DNA from: Cognatishimia sp. WU-CL00825
GTDB taxonomy: Bacteria; Pseudomonadota; Alphaproteobacteria; Rhodobacterales; Rhodobacteraceae
NCBI RefSeq assembly: GCF_040364665.1
Contig: NZ_BAABWX010000001.1
Coordinates: 186,001-250,000 of the forward strand
Length of the DNA: 64,000 nucleotides
Direction of reading: 5' to 3'
Position numbers and translations under genes: made by a program. Below the pieces are notes generated by a model. The model was not told where the DNA came from and did not search any database. It was given only the letters and a program-made list of their open reading frames with translations. Of this stretch, positions 35,047 through 42,924 are shown piece after piece. Numbering within the stretch: position 1 is the stretch's first letter; every line of letters starts with the position of its first letter.

Positions 35047-35637
35047 TTGGCACGCACATCCGGATCACATGCTGACAAAACCGGTCCGCGGGTTTCGCAG
35101 GCTGCGCTGTCCTTATTTGCGCAGCACGGCTATGCGGCCGTTTCGATGCGCAAAATTGCCGGTGAAGTTGGCGTGCAAGCTGGCGCGCTTTATAACTATA
35201 TTCCAGACAAACAAAGCCTATTGTTTGGCCTAATGCAGACTCACATGCAGGACCTAAGTGATGCATGGCAAAAATTGGATAAGCCTGACCAACCCGTTGA
35301 TCAGCTTGAACAATTTTCCAGATTTCACATACGATTTCACCACGCAAGACAAGATGCGGTTTTCATTTCCTATATGGAATTGCGCAACTTGACGCCCGAA
35401 AATTTCAAAGCCATTGAAATTCTGCGCAGCGACTATGAGACCGAAGTCGAAAAGATCCTTAAGGCGGGCGTCGCCACCGGCGCATTTCAGGTCGCGGACA
35501 CCAAAATTGCCGCGATGGCGCTGATTGCGATGTTGACCGGCGTGAATACTTGGTTTCGAGAAGGCGGGCGGCTGTCCCTTTCAGAGATTGAAACGATCTA
35601 TTGGGACATGGCGCGCAAAGCTGTGGCGGCGTCCTAG
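35047..35637 (+). CDS. TetR/AcrR family transcriptional regulator
   Basis: The product is about 196 residues with an N-terminal HTH (QAALSLFAQHGYAAVSMRKI and GEVGVQAGALYNY) and a variable helical C-terminal ligand domain. I choose TTG 35047 because GAGG lies six bases upstream and the resulting N-terminus ARTSGSHADKTGPRVSQAAL is typical of these regulators. The frame is open to a GTG at 34972, but that would place the palindrome at 34991 inside the gene. The ligand is unknown. Confidence 0.82.
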   Translation: MARTSGSHADKTGPRVSQAALSLFAQHGYAAVSMRKIAGEVGVQAGALYNYIPDKQSLLFGLMQTHMQDLSDAWQKLDKPDQPVDQLEQFSRFHIRFHHARQDAVFISYMELRNLTPENFKAIEILRSDYETEVEKILKAGVATGAFQVADTKIAAMALIAMLTGVNTWFREGGRLSLSEIETIYWDMARKAVAAS

Positions 35638-35712
35638 GTTGCCCCAAATGCCCGACAGTCCGACACGGCAGCTCGGTGTCAGTTGCCATGTCAGAATATG
35701 TGTCGCGTCGCC

Positions 35713-36624
35713 CTAATGAGCCGGCTTGATAAAGGTCCCGTTGTTCAGATCAGACATGGCCTGACGCAATTCTGCCTGCGTGTTCATGACAATAGGTCCA
35801 TGCCACGCCACGGGTTCTTGAATTGGTGCCCCTGAAATCAAAAGAAACCGAATGCCCTCGGGGCCAGCCTGAACAGTGACCTCATCGCCAGTCCCAAACC
35901 GAACCAGCGTGCGGTCTCCGGACATATCCCGGATGTTAACCTCTTGGCCTGCAATTTCTTTTTCCAAAAGCACGCCTGTTGGTTGGCTTGCATCCGCAAA
36001 GGCACCGGCCCCCTCAAAGACATAGGCAAAGGCCCGGCGATACGTGTCGACCGGAAAGGTTTTTTTGACCCCAGCGGGTACAAAAATATCCAGGTATTGC
36101 GGATCTGCGGCAATGCCATCCACGGGCCCGCTTTGTCCCCAAAAATCGCCAATAATAACTTTCACGCGGGTGCCGTCGTCTTCCAGAATTTCCGGAATCT
36201 CGGCCCCCTTGATGTCTTGATATCGAGGGTCCGTCATTTTAAGCGAGGCCGGTAAATTGGCCCAAAGCTGAAAGCCATGCATTTGGCCGCGTTTGTTGCC
36301 CTTGGGCATTTCCTGGTGCATGATTCCAGACCCGGCGGTCATCCATTGCACATCCCCAGCGCCCAAAACGCCGGTGTTGCCCAAACTGTCGCCGTGCTCC
36401 ACAGCGCCATTCAGCACATATGTGATGGTTTCTATGCCACGGTGCGGATGCCAGGGGAATCCTTTCTCAAACATTTCTGGGCTGTCATTGCGAAAGTCAT
36501 CAAACAACAGAAATGGGTCAAGCTCGGTGGGATCTTGAAAGCCAAATGCGCGGTGCAAGTGCACGCCGGCCCCTTCTAGGGTCGGTTTGGCTTGGCGGTT
36601 TTCCAATGTGGGTCTCAGAGACAT
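35713..36624 (-). CDS. Pirin family protein
   Basis: The 303-residue bicupin has the pirin metal site: WHPHRGIETITYVLNG (two His), a His in VEHGDS, and GSGIMHQEMP (His and Glu). Pirins may act as quercetinase-like dioxygenases or redox-linked regulators; the substrate cannot be told from sequence. It is divergent from the PaaI thioesterase gene and convergent with the TetR gene. Confidence 0.9.
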   Translation of the reverse strand: MSLRPTLENRQAKPTLEGAGVHLHRAFGFQDPTELDPFLLFDDFRNDSPEMFEKGFPWHPHRGIETITYVLNGAVEHGDSLGNTGVLGAGDVQWMTAGSGIMHQEMPKGNKRGQMHGFQLWANLPASLKMTDPRYQDIKGAEIPEILEDDGTRVKVIIGDFWGQSGPVDGIAADPQYLDIFVPAGVKKTFPVDTYRRAFAYVFEGAGAFADASQPTGVLLEKEIAGQEVNIRDMSGDRTLVRFGTGDEVTVQAGPEGIRFLLISGAPIQEPVAWHGPIVMNTQAELRQAMSDLNNGTFIKPAH

Positions 36625-36745
36625 GGTGGTGCTCCTTTCGCAATTTATCTAGGGTGCGCCAGTTGTCGCGCCAAGGGGTGGATCTGTGCTCTGGCGAACG
36701 CAACTTGTGCAAAGAGTGTCAATCTACCTTAAGGGGAATTTGGCG

Positions 36746-37159
36746 ATGGGTAAGACGACTTTGGATCCGCGGTTAAAAGAGCCAAACTCTGCTATGCAGG
36801 ATCATCTGGGCTATCAGTTGACCCATTGGGGCCAAGACCATGCACGCCTTAAGCAGCCAATAAGCGCGCAAATCATGAACCGGGCAGGCATACCACACGG
36901 CGGGTTATACGCCACGCTGCTTGATACCGCCATGGGGTTTTCCGGATGTTTCACCGGCGACCCCGCACAAAAAAGCATCGCGCTGACCCTGACGCTGAAT
37001 GTCAATTTTCTCAGCCAGCCCACCGGTGCTTGGCTCTATGCAGAGGCAACTGTTACGGGCGGCGGCAAATCCACGTTCTTTGCAGAAGGGTCGATTTTGG
37101 ATGAAAACGGCAGGCTGATCGCCCACGGTACAGGCGCATTTCAACGTCGACAGGGCTGA
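36746..37159 (+). CDS. PaaI-family hotdog thioesterase
   Basis: The 137-residue protein shows a hotdog fold with PHGGLYATLLDTAMGF (the conserved HGG with following acidic Asp) and LTLNVNFLSQPTGAWLYAEA. These fit acyl-CoA thioesterases of the PaaI/YdiI group. ATG 36746 has AAGGGGAAT upstream at a suitable distance; the longer open frame from 36686 is unlikely. The natural acyl-CoA substrate is not evident. Confidence 0.85.
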   Translation: MGKTTLDPRLKEPNSAMQDHLGYQLTHWGQDHARLKQPISAQIMNRAGIPHGGLYATLLDTAMGFSGCFTGDPAQKSIALTLTLNVNFLSQPTGAWLYAEATVTGGGKSTFFAEGSILDENGRLIAHGTGAFQRRQG

Positions 37160-37651
37160 ATAAACCCGGTAAATGGCAATTTGGGGCCAATAATTACTTA
37201 TACAAATTACATATTTTGGATCGTAATATGGTCTTTTCTTGAGATATTTTATCCAAATACGATATTTGTCCAAATTCTACCAGTGTGCGCTCTGCAGGTG
37301 AAACAAATGCCAGATAGGTTTTGATGCTCAAGAACAATCACGCGCCTTGGTGGTCTATTACAGGCATCGTGATATTTAAATATTAAAAAACAATGCATTA
37401 CATGGATTTCATAAAGTAAAATGGCGGCCAGTAACGGCGATAACCCTGCTTAGAACTCCAAGACCCAGCAGGTGCCCAACGTAAGAAACGATGGGGCTGA
37501 CCTTTTGAGGTAAATTGATTTTGAATTTATAGAACTTTCTGGCGTTACGTTTTGTCCATATGCCGAACGCAGGTTTTAATTTATTAAAAACAACAATTTA
37601 CGGGTGTTTCCAAATGCAATTACTCGCAATTACCCACAGGTTATCCACAAG
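37160..37651. other. AT-rich 492-bp intergenic region between convergent genes
   Basis: Both flanking genes end here, so the gap needs no promoters, yet it is one of the longest in a compact region. It has AT-rich stretches (about 37371-37392 and 37573-37598), a DnaA-like TTATCCAAA at 37249-37257, and a tandem DnaA-box array at its right end. No convincing protein gene is seen; the open frame at 37560 on the plus strand is Cys-rich and has no family look. It may be a replication origin, a DnaA-binding control locus, or host an unrecognised small RNA. Confidence 0.5.
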
Positions 37652-37660
37652 TTACGCACA
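37620..37660 (+). other. Tandem DnaA-box array, candidate origin element
   Basis: Four same-direction 9-mers follow each other: TTACTCGCA (37620), TTACCCACA (37630), TTATCCACA (37641) and TTACGCACA (37652). The third is a perfect consensus DnaA box. The last three are spaced at exactly 11 bp and share the following RG. An AT-rich stretch ending near 37598 lies about 20 bp to the left, as in DnaA unwinding regions. The last box begins with the stop codon of the neighbouring minus-strand gene. Confidence 0.6.
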
Positions 37661-39073
37661 GGCATTGATATCACCTTGCTGTGCAAATTGCGCTACAAGT
37701 TGCGGTACACAGTGCAAAATATGCGAAATACTCTCTTCGGACATCAAGTAACTAAGGTTCAGGCGAATGAATCCAGGTTTGTCCTTTTCCTGACCGCGCA
37801 GGATGTCTTGGCGCAATTTGTCAGACTGCTCTTGGCTGATTGAAAGCAACTGATGCACATAGGGGCCAGCGCAGGAACAGCCACCACGCGCCTGAATGCC
37901 AAATTGATCAGACAGCGCGCGGGTAAAGTCGTGATAGTTCACGATGTTGCCGCGCGCATCAGTTGGGGCAAACGATAGAAAGGGCAAACGTAGTGTCTGG
38001 GCGGGGGCCAAAAGGTTTAAATGTGGCACATCTTGCCAGGCGGCAAAGGCCCGGTCAGTCAACTTTTGGTTGATCATGGTGATTTGATCTTGCCCAATCG
38101 CCTGTTTCACAATCAGGGTTAGCGCCGCTCGGATGTCGCCAATAACGTTTGGCGTGCCCCCTTCTTCGCGCTGCTCGATCCGCGCCACATAGTCGTGTTG
38201 ATGGGCATTTACAAAAGCCACAGTGCCGCCGCCGGGCCGTTGGGGTGTCTGTGCCACAACCGCATCGCGACGAACAATCAACACGCCAGAGGCCCCGGGC
38301 CCGCCTATGAATTTATGCGGGCTGAACACCAAGGCATCAATGTCACAGCCAGCGGGTGACATCGACATTTCAAGATAGGGGCCACCTCCGGCATAGTCCC
38401 AGATCACGCGGCCACCATAGGCTTTGACAAGTTTTGTGACTGGGCCCGGGTCGGTGCAGACCCCTGTGACATTTGACGCGGCTGAAAAGGCCCCTACCTT
38501 GACGCTGCTGTCTGGCAAAGTTCTTAAGACTTGCTCCAAGTCTTGCAAATCAACGCCACCCCCGACGGCTTCTGCGATTTCAATCACTGTTGCGCCGCTT
38601 TCACGCCAGGGCAGGATATTTGAGTGATGTTCATAAGGTCCTACCAAGACAAAAGCCTGGCGACCATCGCGTGCTGCCTCTGCAAGACCAAACAAATGCA
38701 CTAATTGGTTCAAGCCCGTTGTCGCGCCAGAGCCACCAAAAATCACAGCATGGTCCAAAGCGTTGGCCCCGCATTTTTGCGCAATAATCGCACGCGCGCT
38801 TTCACGCATTTGCGTCATCTTTGCCCCGCAATAGCTTTGTTCTGTGTGAGAATTTGCATAAAACGGCAAGACCTCCTGCATCACAAAATCCTCGACCTGC
38901 CGCAGCGCGCGCCCCGAGGCAATGTAGTCTGCATAGACCAGTTTCTTGCGCCCAAACGGTGTAACAATTGACAGACCTGCGCCAATCAACCCGTCCCTTA
39001 GCGCCGCTATCGGATCGGGCAAAGCTGTGAGCTGGTGTTCAAATTCCATCAATTTACAAGTTTCGTGGGTCAT
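37652..39073 (-). CDS. Class V aminotransferase-fold PLP enzyme (cysteine desulfurase-like)
   Basis: The 473-residue protein has the class V fold: VYADYIASGRA, GPYEHHSNILPWRE, VIWDYAGGGPY, the PLP-binding Lys254 in FSPHKFIGGPG, and a Cys-bearing RGGCSCAGPY loop near the C-terminus. It resembles the CsdA/SufS group. However, it lacks suf or isc neighbours, so the substrate may be an amino acid other than cysteine. A divergent Lrp-type regulator starts 109 bases away and probably controls it. Start ATG 39073. Confidence 0.85.
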   Translation of the reverse strand: MTHETCKLMEFEHQLTALPDPIAALRDGLIGAGLSIVTPFGRKKLVYADYIASGRALRQVEDFVMQEVLPFYANSHTEQSYCGAKMTQMRESARAIIAQKCGANALDHAVIFGGSGATTGLNQLVHLFGLAEAARDGRQAFVLVGPYEHHSNILPWRESGATVIEIAEAVGGGVDLQDLEQVLRTLPDSSVKVGAFSAASNVTGVCTDPGPVTKLVKAYGGRVIWDYAGGGPYLEMSMSPAGCDIDALVFSPHKFIGGPGASGVLIVRRDAVVAQTPQRPGGGTVAFVNAHQHDYVARIEQREEGGTPNVIGDIRAALTLIVKQAIGQDQITMINQKLTDRAFAAWQDVPHLNLLAPAQTLRLPFLSFAPTDARGNIVNYHDFTRALSDQFGIQARGGCSCAGPYVHQLLSISQEQSDKLRQDILRGQEKDKPGFIRLNLSYLMSEESISHILHCVPQLVAQFAQQGDINACA

Positions 39074-39181
39074 GTGATCGCTCTTTCATCTATTATGCAA
39101 ATAATATGATCGATTAAACATCAATAATGTTTGTCAAAAACACTGTACAAATCAGAAATCTTGTGTCATTTAATAGAGAAA

Positions 39182-39649
39182 ATGGAAAAAACAGACGAAA
39201 TTGATCGCCGCATACTGGATGTGCTCCAACGCGACGCTGCCTTGTCTCAGAGAGATATTGCAGATCGGGTAGGGCTGTCGCAGAACGCACTTTGGCGGCG
39301 GCTTAAACGTCTGGAAGAGGCTGGTTTTATGCAGGGCGCGCGCATGCGATTAGACGCATCGCGGCTGGGTCTGGATCTGACAGTGTTTGTCATGGTCCGG
39401 ACCCGCAACCACTCTGTGCAGTGGGCGGACAATTTTCGCAAACATGTGGCGCGCATCCCGGAAATCGCCGAAATGCATCGCATCGGCGGGGATTGGGATT
39501 ACATGCTCAAGGTCGTCACCCGCGGCATGGCGGGGTATGACGCCGTGTACCGGCGGCTGACGTCAAATATCGAAATCGATACGGTCACCGGTCTGTTTTC
39601 AATGGAAACCATGTTGGATGACCGTCCACTTGATGTGTTTGGCGGCTGA
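39182..39649 (+). CDS. Lrp/AsnC family transcriptional regulator
   Basis: The 155-residue protein begins MEKTDEIDRRILDVLQRDA, with an HTH in SQRDIADRVGLSQNALWRRLKRLEE and a RAM ligand domain ending in TVTGLFSMETMLD. ATG 39182 is the first ATG; the open frame before it starts with TTG and is AT-rich promoter DNA. It is divergent from the class V aminotransferase gene, a usual layout for a local regulator and its target. The effector is probably an amino acid (family knowledge). Confidence 0.9.
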   Translation: MEKTDEIDRRILDVLQRDAALSQRDIADRVGLSQNALWRRLKRLEEAGFMQGARMRLDASRLGLDLTVFVMVRTRNHSVQWADNFRKHVARIPEIAEMHRIGGDWDYMLKVVTRGMAGYDAVYRRLTSNIEIDTVTGLFSMETMLDDRPLDVFGG

Positions 39650-40336
39650 CTAGCTGCCCGCTGCCCACTGGGCTAAATGGTCTGGGGTCAGATGCCCGGT
39701 TTTTACGTAAATCAAGCAGCCTTCCTCTGTAAACGGTTTGTGCTGTGAAAGATGCGGGCTTCGGATCCAACTGCCGGCAGGGTAATCCCCATGCTCGTCC
39801 TGAAACGTGCCTTCCAAAACAAAAATCTCTTCACCACCCCAATGGCGGTGTGCATTAAATCTTGTGTTCGGTGCCCAACGCACCAAGGCAACATTTTCGG
39901 AGGTCGAAGAATGCAGCGGCAACACACTCAGGCCGTCGATCAAGCCAGGGCGAAACTCTGACGCCTTGGTGTCGATCGCAAAATGCGCCGTGTCATCTGC
40001 GTCAAATTGGTGCAGCTTTACAAAGATTGTACAGCCTTGTTTCGTGTGTGGCTTATGTGCGGTGCCGATTGGATTGCGCACATAGCTGCCCGCCGGATAG
40101 TCGCCGCTTTCATCGGAAAAAACGCCTTCCAATACAAAGAATTCTTCGCCGCCACCATGGGTGTGAGCGTCAAAGTAGGACTCTGGTGCAAAACGCACCA
40201 AGGTTGTGGCGCGCGCCACCTCGTCGCCAACCCGGTCCAGCATCATGCGCTCAACGCCCGCCGCAGGGGAGGTGATCCAATTATAGTCTTGCGGCCGGAT
40301 GACCACTTTTTCATCAAACTCGGCATTTAAACGCAT
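39650..40336 (-). CDS. Double-cupin protein of the ChrR anti-sigma cupin type
   Basis: The 228-residue protein contains two cupin modules of the ChrR type. Module 1 has FDAHTHGGGEEFFVLEGVFS and YPAGSYVRNP; module 2 has FNAHRHWGGEEIFVLEGTFQ and YPAGSWIRSP. Each keeps the HxH..E and downstream His metal ligands. The N-terminal zinc anti-sigma domain of ChrR is missing and no sigma gene is nearby, so it is more likely an enzyme or a metal/peroxide-binding protein. It is divergent from arsR with a palindrome in front. Start ATG 40336. Confidence 0.8.
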   Translation of the reverse strand: MRLNAEFDEKVVIRPQDYNWITSPAAGVERMMLDRVGDEVARATTLVRFAPESYFDAHTHGGGEEFFVLEGVFSDESGDYPAGSYVRNPIGTAHKPHTKQGCTIFVKLHQFDADDTAHFAIDTKASEFRPGLIDGLSVLPLHSSTSENVALVRWAPNTRFNAHRHWGGEEIFVLEGTFQDEHGDYPAGSWIRSPHLSQHKPFTEEGCLIYVKTGHLTPDHLAQWAAGS

Positions 40337-40352
40337 GGCGTGATCCTTTTGT

Positions 40353-40370
40353 CTATCTACCACTAGATAG
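40353..40370. promoter_or_regulatory. Palindrome CTATCTA-N4-TAGATAG before the cupin gene
   Basis: A perfect 7-bp inverted repeat with spacer CCAC lies 17 bp upstream of the cupin start codon, within the divergent cupin/arsR region. It may be the operator of the cupin gene. Its sequence differs from the arsR-proximal repeat. Confidence 0.45.
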
Positions 40371-40448
40371 GTAAAATCCGCACCCTGTCAAGCGCCCTGT
40401 TACCAAAACGTCATGCAATTCGGGCTATTTATGGTTGACCTGGAAAAC

Positions 40449-40475
40449 TCATATCAATAAATCCAGATATATGGA
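40449..40475. promoter_or_regulatory. Candidate ArsR operator overlapping the arsR start
   Basis: The AT-rich imperfect inverted repeats CATATC...GATATATG and ATCCAGATATATGGAT cover the last bases before and the start codon of arsR. Their AT-rich dyad resembles ArsR boxes in general. Binding here would block both transcription and ribosome access. Confidence 0.4.
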
Positions 40476-40830
40476 TAAATCAAACGCCTTAAATGCTTTT
40501 GCCGCCCTCAGTCAGGCTTCCCGATTGGATGCCTTTCGCCTATTGGTCCAAGCCGGTCAAACCGGCATGTTGGCGGGCGAGGTGTCCGATGCGCTGAACG
40601 TGCGCCAAAACACTATGTCGGCCAATCTGGCCATACTGCTCAGCGCAGGACTGCTGCGCAATAAACGCGAGGGCAGGGCGATCCGCTATTTCGCCCATAT
40701 GGAGGGGCTCAGCGGTTTGTTGGGTTTCCTGCTGCAAGATTGCTGCGGCGGACGCCCGGATCTATGTGAACCCCTGATCAAAGACATCGCCTGCAACGGC
40801 GCGGCCCCAAAGGAAAAATCAAATGAGTGA
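40471..40830 (+). CDS. arsR: ArsR-family arsenite-responsive repressor
   Basis: The 119-residue winged-helix repressor has [19 protein letters not shown], the recognition region [19 protein letters not shown] and a beta-wing. As(III) candidate ligands are Cys91, Cys92 and Cys99 in [10 protein letters not shown] near the C-terminus. This resembles the C-terminal-Cys type known from Acidithiobacillus ArsR rather than the ELCVCDL site in helix 3. It overlaps acr3 by eight bases, so it heads the arsenic operon. Confidence 0.88.
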   Translation: MDKSNALNAFAALSQASRLDAFRLLVQAGQTGMLAGEVSDALNVRQNTMSANLAILLSAGLLRNKREGRAIRYFAHMEGLSGLLGFLLQDCCGGRPDLCEPLIKDIACNGAAPKEKSNE

Positions 40831-41881
40831 TGCAACCCAAGCCGCGCAGGTCGAGGCTGGCCTTGGCACTTTTGAACGGCTGCTGTCCCTGTGGGTGGCG
40901 CTTGCCATTTTGGCGGGACTGGTCCTTGGAAATATAACGCCCGGTGTATTCGCCGGGCTTGCAGGGCTGGAAATCGCCAAGGTCAATTTGCCCGTTGCAG
41001 TGCTGATCTGGGCCATGGTCTATCCAATGATGGTGGGAGTCGATTTTGGAGCGCTCAAGCAAATTGGCGACCGTCCCAAGGGCATCGTGATCACGCTTGT
41101 GGTGAATTGGCTGATCAAACCCTTCACCATGGCCGCCTTGGGGGTATTCTTCTTTAACACCGTCTTTGCCGGGCTGATTCCGCCGGATGATGCCCAGGCC
41201 TATATCGCGGGTGTCATTCTGCTTGGTGCCGCCCCCTGCACAGCCATGGTGTTTGTTTGGTCAAACCTGACCAAGGGCGACGCGACCTATACCCTGGTCC
41301 AGGTCAGCGTGAACGATGTGGTCATGGTTTTTGCCTTTGCGCCCATCGTCGCCTTTTTACTGGGGGTCACGGACATCACCGTGCCCTGGGATACATTGCT
41401 CTTGTCGGTGCTGCTCTATGTGGCATTGCCGTTGATTGCAGGCCTAATCACCCGGAAATCCCTTATGAAACAGGGCGGTACCGCCAGAGTCGACGCATTT
41501 CAAACCAAGGTCAAACCAGCCTCGATCTTCGGCCTCTTGCTGACAGTGACGCTGCTCTTTGGGTTTCAGGGCCAAGTCATCCTCGAACGCCCCTTGGTGA
41601 TCCTGTTGATCGCCATTCCTCTGCTGATCCAAAGCTATGGCATCTTCTTTGTCGCCTATGGGGCCGCGCGCGTTTGGGGGGTGCCGTTTAATGTGGCAGC
41701 ACCCTGTGCGCTCATTGGCACATCCAATTTTTTCGAACTTGCCGTGGCCGTCGCCATAAGCCTCTTTGGCCTTGGCTCCGGGGCCGCGCTTGCCACCGTT
41801 GTGGGGGTGTTGGTCGAAGTGCCTGTGATGCTATCGCTTGTTGCATTTGCCAACCGCACCCGCGGCTGGTTCCCTTCTTGA
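40823..41881 (+). CDS. acr3: ACR3-family arsenite efflux transporter
   Basis: The 352-residue membrane protein has about ten helices and the ACR3 signatures [35 protein letters not shown] (with the conserved transport Cys) and YVALPLIAG. It exports As(III)-hydroxide across the inner membrane. It lies between arsR and the GAPDH/arsJ pair, so the operon covers both arsenite and arsenate. Confidence 0.93.
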   Translation: MSDATQAAQVEAGLGTFERLLSLWVALAILAGLVLGNITPGVFAGLAGLEIAKVNLPVAVLIWAMVYPMMVGVDFGALKQIGDRPKGIVITLVVNWLIKPFTMAALGVFFFNTVFAGLIPPDDAQAYIAGVILLGAAPCTAMVFVWSNLTKGDATYTLVQVSVNDVVMVFAFAPIVAFLLGVTDITVPWDTLLLSVLLYVALPLIAGLITRKSLMKQGGTARVDAFQTKVKPASIFGLLLTVTLLFGFQGQVILERPLVILLIAIPLLIQSYGIFFVAYGAARVWGVPFNVAAPCALIGTSNFFELAVAVAISLFGLGSGAALATVVGVLVEVPVMLSLVAFANRTRGWFPS

Positions 41882-41903
41882 TCTGCCCTAAAGGACTGAA
41901 CAC

Positions 41904-42902
41904 ATGACACAATTCGCAATCAATGGCCTGGGCCGCATGGGGAAACTGGTTCTGCGCCGCCTGTTTGATATGGGTCTTGGTACCCAAATCAGCTTGATCA
42001 ACGATCCTTTTGGCGACATCGCAACCCACGCGCTGTTGATCGAATTTGACACCGTGCATGGCACATGGAAGGCCGAGGTCAGCCATGATGAAACCTCCAT
42101 CACCATCAACGGCCACCGCATAAAATTCACTCAAGAAAAGTCCCCCGCCGCGCTGCCCCTGAAAGACATCGACCTTGTGGTTGAATGCTCTGGTCAATTC
42201 AAAACCGCAGAAACACTACAGCCTTATTTTGAGGCCGGCGTTAAAAAAGTTGTCATCTCTGCCCCAGTGAAAATCGAAGGTGCGGCCAATATCGTCTATG
42301 GCGTCAACCACGATACCTATACTGACCAAACCATCGTCACCGCGGCCAGCTGCACCACCAACTGCATCGCCCCGGTGGTCAAGGTCTTCCACGAAACCTT
42401 TGGCATCCAGCAAGCGTCCTTCACCACCATTCATGATGTGACCAACACCCAAACCATCGTCGACAAAGCCCACAAAGACCCGCGCCGCGCCCGTTCTGCT
42501 CTGAATTCGCTGATCCCAACCACAACAGGGTCTGCCAAGGCCGTCATCCAGATTTTCCCCGAGCTTGAGGGCAAAATTAACGGCCATGCTGTGCGCGTGC
42601 CGCTGCTGAACGCTTCCCTGACCGACATCGTATTTGACGTTGCGCGGGATGTCACAGAGGCCGAAGTCAACGCCGCCTTGCAAAAAGCCAGCGAAACCAA
42701 CCTTAAAGACATCCTTGGCTTTGAAACCCGCCCTTTGGTCAGCTGCGACTACACAAATGACGACCGCTCTACCATCGTTGACGCGCCCTCGACCATGGTT
42801 GTGAACAAGCGCCAGGTGAAAATCTATGCGTGGTATGACAACGAATGGGGCTATGTCAGCCGATTGGCCGACATCACTGATATGGTTGCAAAATCCATAT
42901 AA
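41904..42902 (+). CDS. ArsJ-associated glyceraldehyde-3-phosphate dehydrogenase
   Basis: The 332-residue GAPDH starts MTQFAINGLGRMGKLVLRRL and has the catalytic Cys in AASCTTNCIAPV, and WYDNEWGY near the C-terminus. In arsJ operons this enzyme uses arsenate to make unstable 1-arseno-3-phosphoglycerate, which ArsJ exports (established for the gapdh-arsJ pair). It is 22 bases after acr3 and 22 bases before arsJ. A housekeeping role cannot be excluded from sequence alone, but the context argues against it. Confidence 0.92.
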   Translation: MTQFAINGLGRMGKLVLRRLFDMGLGTQISLINDPFGDIATHALLIEFDTVHGTWKAEVSHDETSITINGHRIKFTQEKSPAALPLKDIDLVVECSGQFKTAETLQPYFEAGVKKVVISAPVKIEGAANIVYGVNHDTYTDQTIVTAASCTTNCIAPVVKVFHETFGIQQASFTTIHDVTNTQTIVDKAHKDPRRARSALNSLIPTTTGSAKAVIQIFPELEGKINGHAVRVPLLNASLTDIVFDVARDVTEAEVNAALQKASETNLKDILGFETRPLVSCDYTNDDRSTIVDAPSTMVVNKRQVKIYAWYDNEWGYVSRLADITDMVAKSI

Positions 42903-42924
42903 TGCACTGAAAATAAACAGAGAT

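Noticed and set aside
37560..37751. Cys-rich 63-codon plus-strand frame across the DnaA-box array
   Set aside because: It runs into the 3' end of the aminotransferase gene on the other strand, has no ribosome-binding site and is AT-rich noncoding DNA in its first half.
39131..39181. TTG start 17 codons upstream of the Lrp regulator ATG
   Set aside because: The added residues lie in AT-rich divergent promoter DNA and are absent from typical Lrp N-termini.
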